DNA of 5,843 nucleotides from Desulfobacterales bacterium (GTDB lineage: Bacteria; Desulfobacterota; Desulfobacteria; Desulfobacterales; UBA11574): assembly GCA_012974475.1 (NCBI GenBank), contig JAAXQD010000168.1:1-5843 (forward strand), written 5' to 3'. A model generated the notes under the pieces. It had not been told where the DNA came from. It saw nothing but the letters and a program-made list of their open reading frames with translations, and searched no databases. Position 1 is the stretch's first letter. Each line of letters starts with the position of its first letter. The position numbers were made by a program, and so were the translations under genes. Positions 1-4,654 of this stretch are shown piece after piece.

Positions 1-41
1 ACCCAACATATTGTAGAAACAGTCAAAAAAGGGCAAGATTG

Positions 42-61
42 TTGTCAAATATTGTCAAATA
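42..61. repeat. Tandem 10-bp direct repeat TTGTCAAATA x2
   Basis: The 10-mer TTGTCAAATA occurs twice head to tail (42-51 and 52-61), so the copies are one helical turn apart. The pair lies about 110-120 bp upstream of where transcription would begin from the sigma-54-like motif at 143-157, a usual distance for an activator site. The repeat is directly visible. Its role as a protein-binding site is inference. Confidence 0.45.
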
Positions 62-97
62 CTTTTGCGATACAATTCGTCAATATAAGCCAACTGC

Positions 98-103
98 TTG
101 ACA
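98..103 (+). promoter_or_regulatory. Isolated consensus -35 hexamer TTGACA
   Basis: A perfect TTGACA is followed by a very AT-rich stretch, but no good -10 lies 16-18 bp downstream; the nearest is TATTTT at 119-124, with a 15-bp spacer. It may be a weak sigma-70 promoter or chance in AT-rich DNA. Confidence 0.25.
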
Positions 104-142
104 TTTATATATTATTCTATTTTTAAAATAAAATGTTAAACC

Positions 143-157
143 TTGCACGATTTTTGC
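143..157 (+). promoter_or_regulatory. Sigma-54-like promoter motif
   Basis: TTGCAC, five bases, then TTGC matches the sigma-54 pattern TGGCAC-N5-TTGC at every position except the first G of the -24 GG pair. That GG is normally strongly conserved, so the match is suggestive and no more. Transcription would start near 168-170, about 245 nt before the exported protein at 414, and would include the possible small ORF at 189-371. Confidence 0.35.
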
Positions 158-188
158 GTTACATTATTTTAACAATTAGGATTTTTGG

Positions 189-371
189 GTGCGGGTGTCT
201 TTTCATCAGAAAATCTTCAAAAGGTTAATTCTTATGAATCAGTGGAGTGCTAAAGATGTTTCGGTCATCGCTTATTCTCATTTAAATGACCCTAAACCGC
301 TCAAGGATTTAACTGAAAGAAGAGTGGTGAGAAAAGAACTGTTTATAAGATGTTGGATATTTTTTAAATGA
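189..371 (+). CDS. Possible small ORF, unrecognised
   Basis: This is an open frame of 60 codons from GTG, with AGGA at 178-181 as a possible ribosome site. An alternative ATG at 234 would give 45 aa, preceded by AAAAGG. The product has mixed charged and hydrophobic residues, an Arg/Lys-rich stretch and an aromatic C-terminus (CWIFFK). There is no signal peptide and no motif I recognise. It lies in the leader of the gene at 414, 42 nt upstream of that ATG. It could be a real small protein, a leader peptide, a decayed gene or chance; nothing separates these. Confidence 0.22.
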   Translation: MRVSFHQKIFKRLILMNQWSAKDVSVIAYSHLNDPKPLKDLTERRVVRKELFIRCWIFFK

Positions 372-413
372 TGCTAGGGATTTTAATCTCAAATCGGCGA
401 AAAAGGGCAATAT

Positions 414-791
414 ATGAATAAAATAAAATTGATATGCTTCGTTTGTATCTCGCTGTTGTTTTTTGGTACTTCAGTTCAGGCAAATATAGGGAGCAGTCAA
501 AATGATTTGACAACCAAATTCCGGAAAGAAAAGTTCATAGGTGGTGGACCTGGACAACCGGCCAATGTACTGATGGCAGTTGGTCAAGGCTTTTTATTTC
601 AAAATGCAGTACTAGAATCTGTTGCACCCAATAGTAATCCCGATGGGTATATGACAATTTACACAACAGAGGAGTTGGTGTTTCAAAGAGGCTTTAACTT
701 TGATGCCGAAGTCGAAATAATACAGACTGGATACCCATCTCCTGAACCTCCATCTCCTGAATCCCCATTGCCAATAGGAAATGTTATTTAA
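414..791 (+). CDS. Small exported protein with Pro-rich tail
   Basis: The gene encodes 125 aa of unrecognised family. Residues 1-23 form a classical Sec signal peptide: MNKIK charged start, hydrophobic core LICFVCISLLFF, and a VQA cleavage site before Asn24. No lipobox is present, so the mature part of about 102 aa should be periplasmic or secreted. The mature chain has a Gly-rich patch (FIGGGPGQP, about 41-49), a probable beta-rich middle and a proline-rich tail at 108-120 built from PSPEP/PSPES units. The tail could be a spacer or wall/membrane-proximal linker. The start is ATG with AAAAGGG at 401-407, 6 nt upstream. It is convergent with rnhA, with 62 nt between and no clear terminator. 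Function is unknown; that it is a real gene rests on the signal peptide and ribosome site. Confidence 0.72.
   Translation: MNKIKLICFVCISLLFFGTSVQANIGSSQNDLTTKFRKEKFIGGGPGQPANVLMAVGQGFLFQNAVLESVAPNSNPDGYMTIYTTEELVFQRGFNFDAEVEIIQTGYPSPEPPSPESPLPIGNVI
735..761 (+). repeat. 15-bp-period in-gene repeat coding PSPE(P/S)
   Basis: CCATCTCCTGAA appears at 735-746 and 750-761, a 15-bp (five-codon) period that encodes two PSPE-type units in the Pro-rich tail of the exported protein. The copies are identical over 12 bp, suggesting recent duplication or slippage. Confidence 0.7.
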
Positions 792-853
792 TGTCAATAG
801 CCTGTGATACTATTTATATGTCTCAAAAATGTTCCCCCCCTGATAGAAACTCT

Positions 854-1546
854 TTAGTTATTATTCCCTTCATAGACATCATCTTTTAACAATGTGCTCC
901 CCAGAGCCGCCTTTGTAGCCAACTCATCGCACCTTTCGTTCCCCTTATTTCCAGCATGCCCCCTAACCCATTGGAAGCGCACATCATGTTTACCACAAAG
1001 CTCCAGCAACTGTTCCCACAAATCAGGATTGATAGCGGATACTGTTTTAGTTCTCATCCAGCCATTCGACTGCCATCCTTTGGCCCAGCCTTTGGAGATC
1101 CCATCGACAACGTATTTTGAATCGCTGAAGAGGATAACGGATGAGGATGGTTTCTTCAGTGCACTTAGTCCGACAATACAAGCCATCAATTCCATACGGT
1201 TGTTTGTTGTCATTCGGTAACCGCCAGATAGCTCCTCAGTTTTCTTTCCGTTCTTAATTACAACACCATAACCACCAGGCCCAGGATTATTAATGCAAGC
1301 CCCATCGGTATAGATTATTATTTCCCCTTCTTTTAACCCCTTTATTTCTGTTTCTTGGGTGTCAGGTTGCTCGTTTATTGGCTGTTTCATAAATTTCTTG
1401 GCCTCTCCTTCGGTCTCAAATCCTTTATAAACAGACCCCGAAAACCTCATGATTTGAGCCTGAGCACCATTATGTCCTTTCCATTCAGTGTAAATGCCTG
1501 GATTGCGTCCCTTAACTACTGCATAATATCGCTTCTTTTTTGCCAA
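854..1546 (-). CDS. rnhA: Ribonuclease HI with N-terminal hybrid-binding domain
   Basis: This enzyme degrades the RNA strand of RNA:DNA hybrids in the cytoplasm (R-loops, primers). The product is 230 aa. Residues 2-53 are the viroplasmin/RNase H1 N-terminal domain (KKRYYAVVKGRNPGIY, FSGSVYKGFETEGEAKKF), which binds RNA:DNA hybrids. A polar linker (about 55-73) leads to the catalytic domain (75-215). All catalytic acids are present: D81 in YTDGA, E119 in NRMELMA, D142 in FSDSKYV and D207 in ERCDELA. H197 of RGHAGN is also there. The start is TTG at 1544-1546, not the ATG further upstream at 1609: AAGGAG lies 6 nt before it and homology begins at MAKKKRYY. The single-domain E. coli enzyme is about 155 aa; the extra length is the N-terminal domain. 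It may be translationally coupled to the ORF at 1548-1688. Confidence 0.95.
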   Translation of the reverse strand: MAKKKRYYAVVKGRNPGIYTEWKGHNGAQAQIMRFSGSVYKGFETEGEAKKFMKQPINEQPDTQETEIKGLKEGEIIIYTDGACINNPGPGGYGVVIKNGKKTEELSGGYRMTTNNRMELMACIVGLSALKKPSSSVILFSDSKYVVDGISKGWAKGWQSNGWMRTKTVSAINPDLWEQLLELCGKHDVRFQWVRGHAGNKGNERCDELATKAALGSTLLKDDVYEGNNN

Positions 1547-1547
1547 G

Positions 1548-1688
1548 TTAGTCTCCTTCCAATATTGTTTTGCACTCAGAATAATTGAGAAAGAGCCTGT
1601 CAGGATCAAAGCTTACCATAATGACATTTCTCACCTCTGGTTGAGCAACCTGCAAGCTCTGATATGAATCGATCTGGGAAATCTGCAT
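1548..1688 (-). CDS. Possible 46-aa ORF coupled to rnhA
   Basis: The frame is open from ATG (1686-1688) to a TAA that ends one base before the rnhA TTG start, with the rnhA ribosome site inside its last codons. The product is acidic and reads like a folded protein near its C-terminus (NVIMVSFDPDRLFLNYSE). I do not recognise a family. The ATG has only a too-close AAGG upstream. An internal ATG after GAGGTGAG (giving MVSFDPDRLF) is an alternative start. An in-frame stop lies four codons before the ATG, so it is not the continuous tail of a long gene. It may be a real upstream ORF driving coupled translation of rnhA, or a gene remnant. Confidence 0.35.
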   Translation of the reverse strand: MQISQIDSYQSLQVAQPEVRNVIMVSFDPDRLFLNYSECKTILEGD

Positions 1689-1878
1689 CCTTAATTTGCT
1701 TTAAAATTATTCTTTTATTTTTTTGTCGCAAATTTTTTTAGGGGAGGGGAGGATTTTGGGGAAAAAATGGTTCTTTGGTGGATGCTCATTGCTCCGATCG
1801 ATATTGGTTTCCCGGGATTAAACAATTTATTTGCGATTAGACCTGCTTCTGGTTTATCCCTTCGAGATTTCCTGAAAC
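1689..1878. other. Gap between rnhA operon and yciH
   Basis: This is AT-rich DNA with a G-rich tract (GGGGAGGGGAGG, plus strand, 1741-1752) next to T-rich runs. I see no convincing terminator hairpin after yciH and no strong promoter for rnhA. A plus-strand frame from an ATG at about 1767 runs antisense into yciH and looks like chance. Confidence 0.4.
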
Positions 1879-2244
1879 TTAACCGCCAGAAAGTTTTACG
1901 GTATATCCCTGTTTTTTGATCTCTTTCAGAAGCGTCTCTCTGTGACCTCCTTGGATAATGATTACGCCATCCTTCACTGAACCGCCAGAACCACAAAGAC
2001 GTTTCAATGTTTTGGCAAATTGCTGAAGTTTTTTATCATTAAGTGGGAGACCGAAAACTGCCGTTACCGTTTTCCCCTTCCGGCCTTTGACCTCCCTCCT
2101 GATTCTTACAATTCCATCATTGGGATGTATGGATTGTTTCTTGACGGTTTTTTTCTTTTTGCAGGTGCATTTCGCAGCTGGATGTCCGCATGAAGGGCAA
2201 ATTCGGCCTGATTCTGTTGAATAAACTAAACGGTTATTGCCCAT
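1879..2244 (-). CDS. yciH: YciH/SUI1 family translation factor-like protein
   Basis: The gene encodes 121 aa of the bacterial eIF1/SUI1-like family, proposed from known homologs to bind the ribosome and affect initiation fidelity or stress translation. Residues 4-14 are the RLVYSTESGRI opening typical of YciH. A four-cysteine cluster follows (CPSCGHPAAKCTC; C16, C19, C26, C28) that probably binds zinc; the E. coli protein lacks it but many Desulfobacterota forms seem to have it. A Lys-rich linker (29-37) leads to the SUI1 fold (44-121), with GRKGKTVT (54-61), CGSGGSVKDG (84-93), QGGHRE (98-103) and the C-terminal GYTVKLSGG. Length is normal. The ATG is preceded by GGGGAG (2252-2257), 7 nt away. 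It is probably monocistronic, with rnhA downstream on the same strand after a gap of about 190-330 bp. Confidence 0.93.
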   Translation of the reverse strand: MGNNRLVYSTESGRICPSCGHPAAKCTCKKKKTVKKQSIHPNDGIVRIRREVKGRKGKTVTAVFGLPLNDKKLQQFAKTLKRLCGSGGSVKDGVIIIQGGHRETLLKEIKKQGYTVKLSGG

Positions 2245-2444
2245 TGACCCTCTCCCCGAGTTTGCCAGAATATTTATTTAAATCATTCATCGATCTTGTG
2301 AGCATCTATCTTTTAGGAAAGGTTTTAATTCCCATAATTCCGTCTAATCCGCATTCAAGTTTTGTGAAATATTCTCCAATTTTTTTGGTCACAGCGAAGG
2401 GACATAACGTTGTAAAAATCTACGGATAACCTATGATAATCCAT
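2245..2444 (-). other. Upstream region of yciH, possible coding remnants
   Basis: No convincing gene is present. On the minus strand one frame reads MTKKIGEYFTKLECGLDGI from a GTG near 2391 and stops at about 2308. It then restarts as a 23-codon ORF (from an ATG at about 2307) whose stop overlaps the yciH ATG. The first piece looks protein-like but has no ribosome site. These may be a decayed gene or chance. Confidence 0.2.
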
Positions 2445-2567
2445 CTACATCCTTTTCAGCATTTTAAAGAACTCTTTCTTTGTAATCAAGCCTTTCTCAA
2501 TAAACAACAATTCCCTGTACAAAAAAAAAGGCAATCCCTCATATTTTGGAGAATGCCCTTTTTTATC
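2445..2567 (-). pseudogene. 40-codon protein-like fragment after csp
   Basis: Minus-strand codons between a TAG (2568-2570) and a TAG (2445-2447) read like the C-terminus of a real protein: LPFFLYRELLFIEKGLITKK, then EFFKMLKRM. The helix-turn pattern 'L-IEKGLITKKEFF-ML' is common in small bacterial proteins. No ATG is available; TTG codons within it could start a 25-29 aa peptide with a poorly placed GAGGGA. The frame passes through the csp terminator hairpin and the T9 run. It could be the remnant of a gene whose 3' end was left behind csp, or a small ORF. I cannot assign a family. Confidence 0.28.
2521..2566. terminator. Bidirectional intrinsic terminator after csp
   Basis: An imperfect hairpin pairs GGCA-TC (2530-2537) with GA-TGCC (2551-2557), through an inner stem closed near CCTC/GGAG and one bulged base. 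It is flanked by a nine-A run on one side and a TTTTTT run on the other. On the minus strand this gives GC stem then T9, 15-60 nt after the csp stop, as expected for csp termination. It would also work on the plus strand. Confidence 0.7.
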
Positions 2568-2581
2568 CTAAAAATGGTAGG

Positions 2582-2782
2582 TTACAGCAAGGTTACATTA
2601 GTTGCAGCCGGCCCTTTTGGCCCCTGCTCTATGTCAAAGGTAACCCGGTCACCTTCATCGAGCGATTTGAAACCAGTTGCATTAATTCCTGAATGATGAA
2701 CAAATACATCCGGACCATCGTCCTGCTCAATAAAGCCATAGCCTTTACCGCTATTAAACCATTTTACAATTCCATCGGTCAT
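2582..2782 (-). CDS. csp: CspA-family cold-shock protein
   Basis: The gene encodes 66 aa, a full-length single cold-shock domain (OB-fold) that binds single-stranded RNA and DNA; homologs act as cytoplasmic RNA chaperones. RNP1 is KGYGFI (13-18) and RNP2 is VFVHH (26-30). The surrounding GIVKWFNSGKG, SGINATGFKSLDEGDRVTFD and the end GPKGPAATNV are canonical. The start ATG has a near-perfect AAAGGAGG (2791-2798) 8 nt upstream, so strong translation is expected. It sits behind a leader of about 120 nt with a stable hairpin and ends at a strong terminator. The upstream small genes on the same strand end 248 bp away, so csp probably has its own promoter. Whether it is cold-induced or constitutive cannot be read from the sequence. 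Confidence 0.96.
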   Translation of the reverse strand: MTDGIVKWFNSGKGYGFIEQDDGPDVFVHHSGINATGFKSLDEGDRVTFDIEQGPKGPAATNVTLL

Positions 2783-2871
2783 AGTGACACCCTCCTTTCA
2801 AAAAAATTCTCATAGTTCCAGACTGCAGGTTGCCACTCTGACAAAAAAAATCTTTCCTTCAGAACGAAACC

Positions 2872-2894
2872 GGTCCGCCAATTAAGGGCAGACC
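2872..2894 (-). promoter_or_regulatory. Hairpin in csp 5' leader
   Basis: On the minus strand GGTCTGCC pairs with GGCGGACC across a seven-base loop (CTTAATT): eight pairs, one of them G-U. No T-run follows, so it is not an intrinsic terminator. If transcription starts near 2904 it would form the first 10-30 nt of the csp mRNA, where it could protect the 5' end or act as a temperature-responsive structure. The pairing is seen; the role is inferred. Confidence 0.45.
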
Positions 2895-2910
2895 TTTGAT
2901 GATTGTCCCA

Positions 2911-2938
2911 ACAATAACATCTTTTTGAAAAAAATCAA
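2911..2938 (-). promoter_or_regulatory. Candidate csp promoter
   Basis: Minus-strand TTGATT (2933-2938) and TATTGT (2911-2916) are separated by 16 bp and lie about 120 nt upstream of the csp ATG. Each hexamer matches consensus at 4 of 6 positions. The position fits the long leaders typical of csp genes. An AT palindrome (AAAATT-GTT-AATTTT, 2950-2964) sits just upstream. Confidence 0.35.
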
Positions 2939-3030
2939 GTGAATTACTTAAAATTGTTAATTTTCGACCAATTATCAACTCTTCAAACTTTCAAATCACA
3001 CATTTATTCTTCTTGCTTCCATTCCATTTT

Positions 3031-3189
3031 TTATCTGAATGGCCTTTTCTTTATCGATCCCGCCATGGCTTTGGACTTTGAAGTTTTATGAACTTTCTGA
3101 ACCTGTGCCGCTATTACAATACCCTGAAGAGATGTTAAAGCTATCAACATAATTGCAAGTACAATGAGAACTGTTTTAATCCTATGCAC
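3031..3189 (-). CDS. 52-aa exported basic peptide, unrecognised
   Basis: This is a short gene starting with GTG (3187-3189) and ending with TAA. GGAGAGGA lies immediately upstream as ribosome site. The N-terminus MHRIKTVLIVLAIMLIALTS continues hydrophobic to about residue 28 and looks like a Sec signal peptide (positive start, long Leu/Ile core, VIA or IAA cleavage). The remaining 24 residues or so carry many Lys/Arg, with HKTSKSK and a KKRPFR end and no Cys. If uncleaved it would be a single-pass membrane anchor with a basic tail. Its start is 31 nt downstream of the 47-aa cysteine protein, so the two probably share one mRNA. Function is unknown; the signal peptide plus ribosome site argue that it is real. 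Confidence 0.6.
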   Translation of the reverse strand: MHRIKTVLIVLAIMLIALTSLQGIVIAAQVQKVHKTSKSKAMAGSIKKRPFR

Positions 3190-3220
3190 GATATCCTCTC
3201 CGAACAGTTTAAAAGAATCC

Positions 3221-3364
3221 CTATTCTTTGGCTTTTTTTACATTTTTATGCAGCTTTTTAAGACAAATATTATCTTCACGCACAATAGCACAGACTTTCC
3301 GGTTATCAATCTCTCTACAGTTAACGTGATTATACAATGGGCATTCCGGGTATTGTTTTGACAT
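3221..3364 (-). CDS. 47-aa four-cysteine protein, unrecognised
   Basis: This is a short gene with an ATG start (3362-3364) and TAG stop; AAGGA lies 7 nt before the ATG. The product begins MSKQYPECPLYNHVNCREID and has four evenly spaced cysteines (C8, C16, C25, C34; C-x7-C-x8-C-x8-C), His13 and His39, and a Lys-rich tail. It has no signal peptide, so it should be cytoplasmic. The pattern suggests a small metal-binding (zinc or Fe-S) protein. The CPLYNHxNC and CAIVREDxxC phrases look like conserved family motifs, but I cannot name the family. It is the first gene after a consensus-like promoter at 3429-3457 and is followed 31 nt later by the exported 52-aa peptide. Annotation that ignores short ORFs would miss both. 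Confidence 0.65.
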   Translation of the reverse strand: MSKQYPECPLYNHVNCREIDNRKVCAIVREDNICLKKLHKNVKKAKE

Positions 3365-3392
3365 CTTTATTCCTTATTTTTTTTTCGAGAAA

Positions 3393-3398
3393 CCTCCT
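3393..3398 (-). promoter_or_regulatory. Orphan AGGAGG in leader
   Basis: A perfect anti-Shine-Dalgarno match lies in the leader of the 47-aa gene but is 28 nt from its ATG. The bases after it (TTTCTCG then nine A) contain no ATG, GTG or TTG at usable spacing. The gene's own, weaker AAGGA follows. It may be a ribosome standby site or a degraded upstream start. Confidence 0.4.
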
Positions 3399-3428
3399 GA
3401 TAGATTCTTAAATATAAAATATATCAAA

Positions 3429-3457
3429 AGCATATAAGATTAAAGGGTGAATGTCAA
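3429..3457 (-). promoter_or_regulatory. Sigma-70 promoter of the small-gene pair
   Basis: On the minus strand TTGACA (3452-3457, perfect) and TATGCT (3429-3434, 4 of 6) are separated by exactly 17 bp. Transcription would begin near 3421, giving a leader of about 57 nt before the 47-aa ORF. This is the best promoter in the window and supports the reality of the two short genes. Confidence 0.7.
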
Positions 3458-3537
3458 TTTACACAAATCGCTTCATCTCGATCAAAAGACCAAGATAAAG
3501 AAATTAATAATGGTCTCATGTGCACATAGCCATGTGA

Positions 3538-3610
3538 CCTGACACCAAAATTGATCCAGTTTTTAAGTTGGAGTTATGTTGAGAATTGAGATCAAACGAA
3601 GGGTGTCAGG
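3538..3610. repeat. 73-bp element with inverted-repeat ends
   Basis: The ends CCTGACACC (3538-3546) and GGTGTCAGG (3602-3610) are perfect 9-bp inverted repeats. Inside them, TTGATC (3551-3556) and GATCAA (3590-3595) form a second inverted pair with unequal 4/6-bp offsets. Between lies TTTTTAAGTTGGAG. Such subterminal repeats resemble transposon ends, so this could be a tiny non-autonomous element or a left-over insertion-sequence tip. It could also be a protein-binding or RNA stem element. No obvious target duplication flanks it. A second imperfect hairpin (GGTCTCATG/CATGTGACC, 3512-3539) abuts it on the left. Confidence 0.45.
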
Positions 3611-3611
3611 A

Positions 3612-3644
3612 TGAGACAAAACATCCCCGCCATAGGCGGGGATG
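3612..3644 (-). terminator. Intrinsic terminator of the rhodanese gene
   Basis: A perfect 10-bp stem, CATCCCCGCC/GGCGGGGATG (3622-3631 with 3635-3644), closes on a three-base loop. On the minus strand TTTTGTCT follows at once. It lies about 30 nt beyond the stop codon of the selenocysteine-rhodanese gene, in the right orientation to end its transcript. Confidence 0.82.
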
Positions 3645-3672
3645 AGGTTGTTTTCTAAATGGATATTGCTTT

Positions 3673-4368
3673 TTAGATTAGAATGTAGGTCCGGTAGTCG
3701 AGAAGCCGGAAGGAAAGGGCCAAAACGCCCGCAACTACCGGATCATCGTGAATAATGACAAGCTCTTTGCTTTTGTTCAGCTTTTCAAGGTTGGCAAAGG
3801 TCCACAATTCCTCGTAGGGAATGTTGATGGCATTTTCCACGTGCCCTTTCTCGAATTTATCGGCTGACCGGAAGTCAACCAGGACCGGATTTCTCAGGGC
3901 CTTGGCCTGGTCAATTCCGATGCTCCATGCAGCAGGGTTGTTTTGGTTGGCGAACATGATGTTTTGAAGAAGTTTGGAATCGGTATCAATGGAGAAAAAA
4001 GCGTCCATCCAGCCTTTTGTCCCGACCCGCATCCAGTGGACTTTAGTGTAGCCTTGGATTACCGCCAGCCTGGCGGCGTGATAGGATTTCCATCATTTAT
4101 TGTCAGCGCAATAGAAGACCATCGGGGTGTCTTTGTCTTCGGGAAGGGCTTCGACGTCGAACTCGGCCTGGGCCAGATCGAAATCGGGCCGTTTGTGATC
4201 TTTGGGGACATCCATGGTGATGTGGACGGATCCGGCGGCGCGTCTCATGCACCAGTCGGTCATGTGAGTGAAGGCAGCGATGAGCATGCCCCCCTCGGAC
4301 TGGATTTTGAGAGCGTCCTGCGGAGAAACGACCGCCACACCTTCTAGTGTTTCTGGTGTCGAACTCAT
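3673..4368 (-). CDS. Selenocysteine-containing tandem rhodanese-like protein
   Basis: One 231-codon frame is interrupted by a single TGA (4093-4095), read here as selenocysteine 92. Domain 1 (about 10-120) is a rhodanese fold. The text around the TGA, VFYCADNK-U-WKSYHAARLAV, lines up with family members reading YC-x4-CWKSYKAA, so the TGA replaces the catalytic cysteine that carries the persulfide. C87, five residues before, is kept and could form a selenenylsulfide. GYTKVHWMRVGTKGWMDA follows as in active relatives. Domain 2 (about 130-231; VLVDFRSADKFEKGHVENAI) is a second rhodanese fold with HDDPVVAG in place of an active-site cysteine loop. It is thus inactive, and it ends abruptly at YILI, roughly 10 residues short of a usual GGW tail. 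The start is ATG 4366-4368, with AAGGAG 6 nt upstream. There is no signal peptide, so it is probably cytoplasmic. Likely roles are sulfur/selenium transfer or a redox sensor. The alternative is a nonsense-mutated pseudogene, less likely given the exact residue and hairpin. Confidence 0.85.
4061..4077 (-). promoter_or_regulatory. SECIS-like hairpin after the UGA
   Basis: On the minus strand CCGCCA pairs with TGGCGG around a GGC loop, plus an outer G-U pair (seven pairs in all). The loop's first G is 22 nt after the TGA, inside the 16-37 nt window known for bacterial SECIS elements, and a G opens the loop as required. TGGA just after the TGA can also pair with TCCA (4055-4058) to make a lower stem. 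Such structures recruit SelB with Sec-tRNA. The three-base loop is at the small limit. Confidence 0.6.
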
Positions 4369-4380
4369 GTAAAACTCCTT

Positions 4381-4654
4381 TCTATGTGGTTTTTTTAGTG
4401 GTTGGACTACAACCGGTCCTGGAAATAACTTCAAAAACTATGCCAACTCCGTTAAACTCTTAAATATTCAAGCAAACCCATGTTTTTCAGCCATTTGCCG
4501 GTCAACGAAGCCCGATTTGAGATAGATTTATGTCCAATTTGGAAAGTTGGGGTTCCAAAATGGAGTTTGGAAACGTAGTTAACCCTTGACGGGCTGTTGC
4601 CCAAACCGGTTTGAGATCCATCCAATTTAGACAAAAGATTGTGTTGTCGGGGAA
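4381..4654. other. Divergent intergenic region
   Basis: This lies between the rhodanese and hydrolase genes. On the minus strand a small hairpin (GGTTG-TAGTC-CAACC) lies about 30 nt upstream of the rhodanese ribosome site, and TTGGCATAGTTTTTGA at about 4428-4443 is a poor sigma-54-like match. A minus-strand frame ending at 4452 has a protein-like tail (RASLTGKWLKNMG) but no credible start. CCAATTTGG-type repeats occur around 4533-4574. No gene is supported. Confidence 0.35.

Noticed and set aside
612..797. Minus-strand 61-codon frame
   Set aside because: It is antisense to the exported protein, its Trp/Arg-rich text mirrors the Pro repeat codons, and it has no ribosome site.
894..1220. Plus-strand 108-codon frame
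   Set aside because: It is antisense to the catalytic domain of rnhA, which is unmistakable on the other strand.
1715..1996. Minus-strand 93-codon frame overlapping the 3' end of yciH
   Set aside because: It is out of frame with yciH, rich in Arg/Lys/Pro, and shows no motif or start signal.
2190..2696. Plus-strand frames opposite the yciH leader and csp
   Set aside because: They overlap conserved minus-strand genes and cross the terminator; hydrophobicity comes from AT-rich codons.
3164..3361. Plus-strand 65-codon hydrophobic frame
   Set aside because: It is antisense to the 47-aa and 52-aa genes, which have promoter and ribosome sites.
3538..3660. CRISPR repeat or short array
   Set aside because: There is only one inverted-repeat unit and one terminator stem; no repeat-spacer periodicity.
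4093..4095. TGA as a true stop making two separate rhodanese genes
   Set aside because: The downstream part would begin at an ATG inside the conserved HW-MRVGTKGW segment without a ribosome site, and the skipped 20 codons are highly conserved in type.
3943..4347. Plus-strand 134-codon frame
   Set aside because: It is antisense to the selenocysteine-rhodanese gene and arises from its G+C-rich codon pattern.
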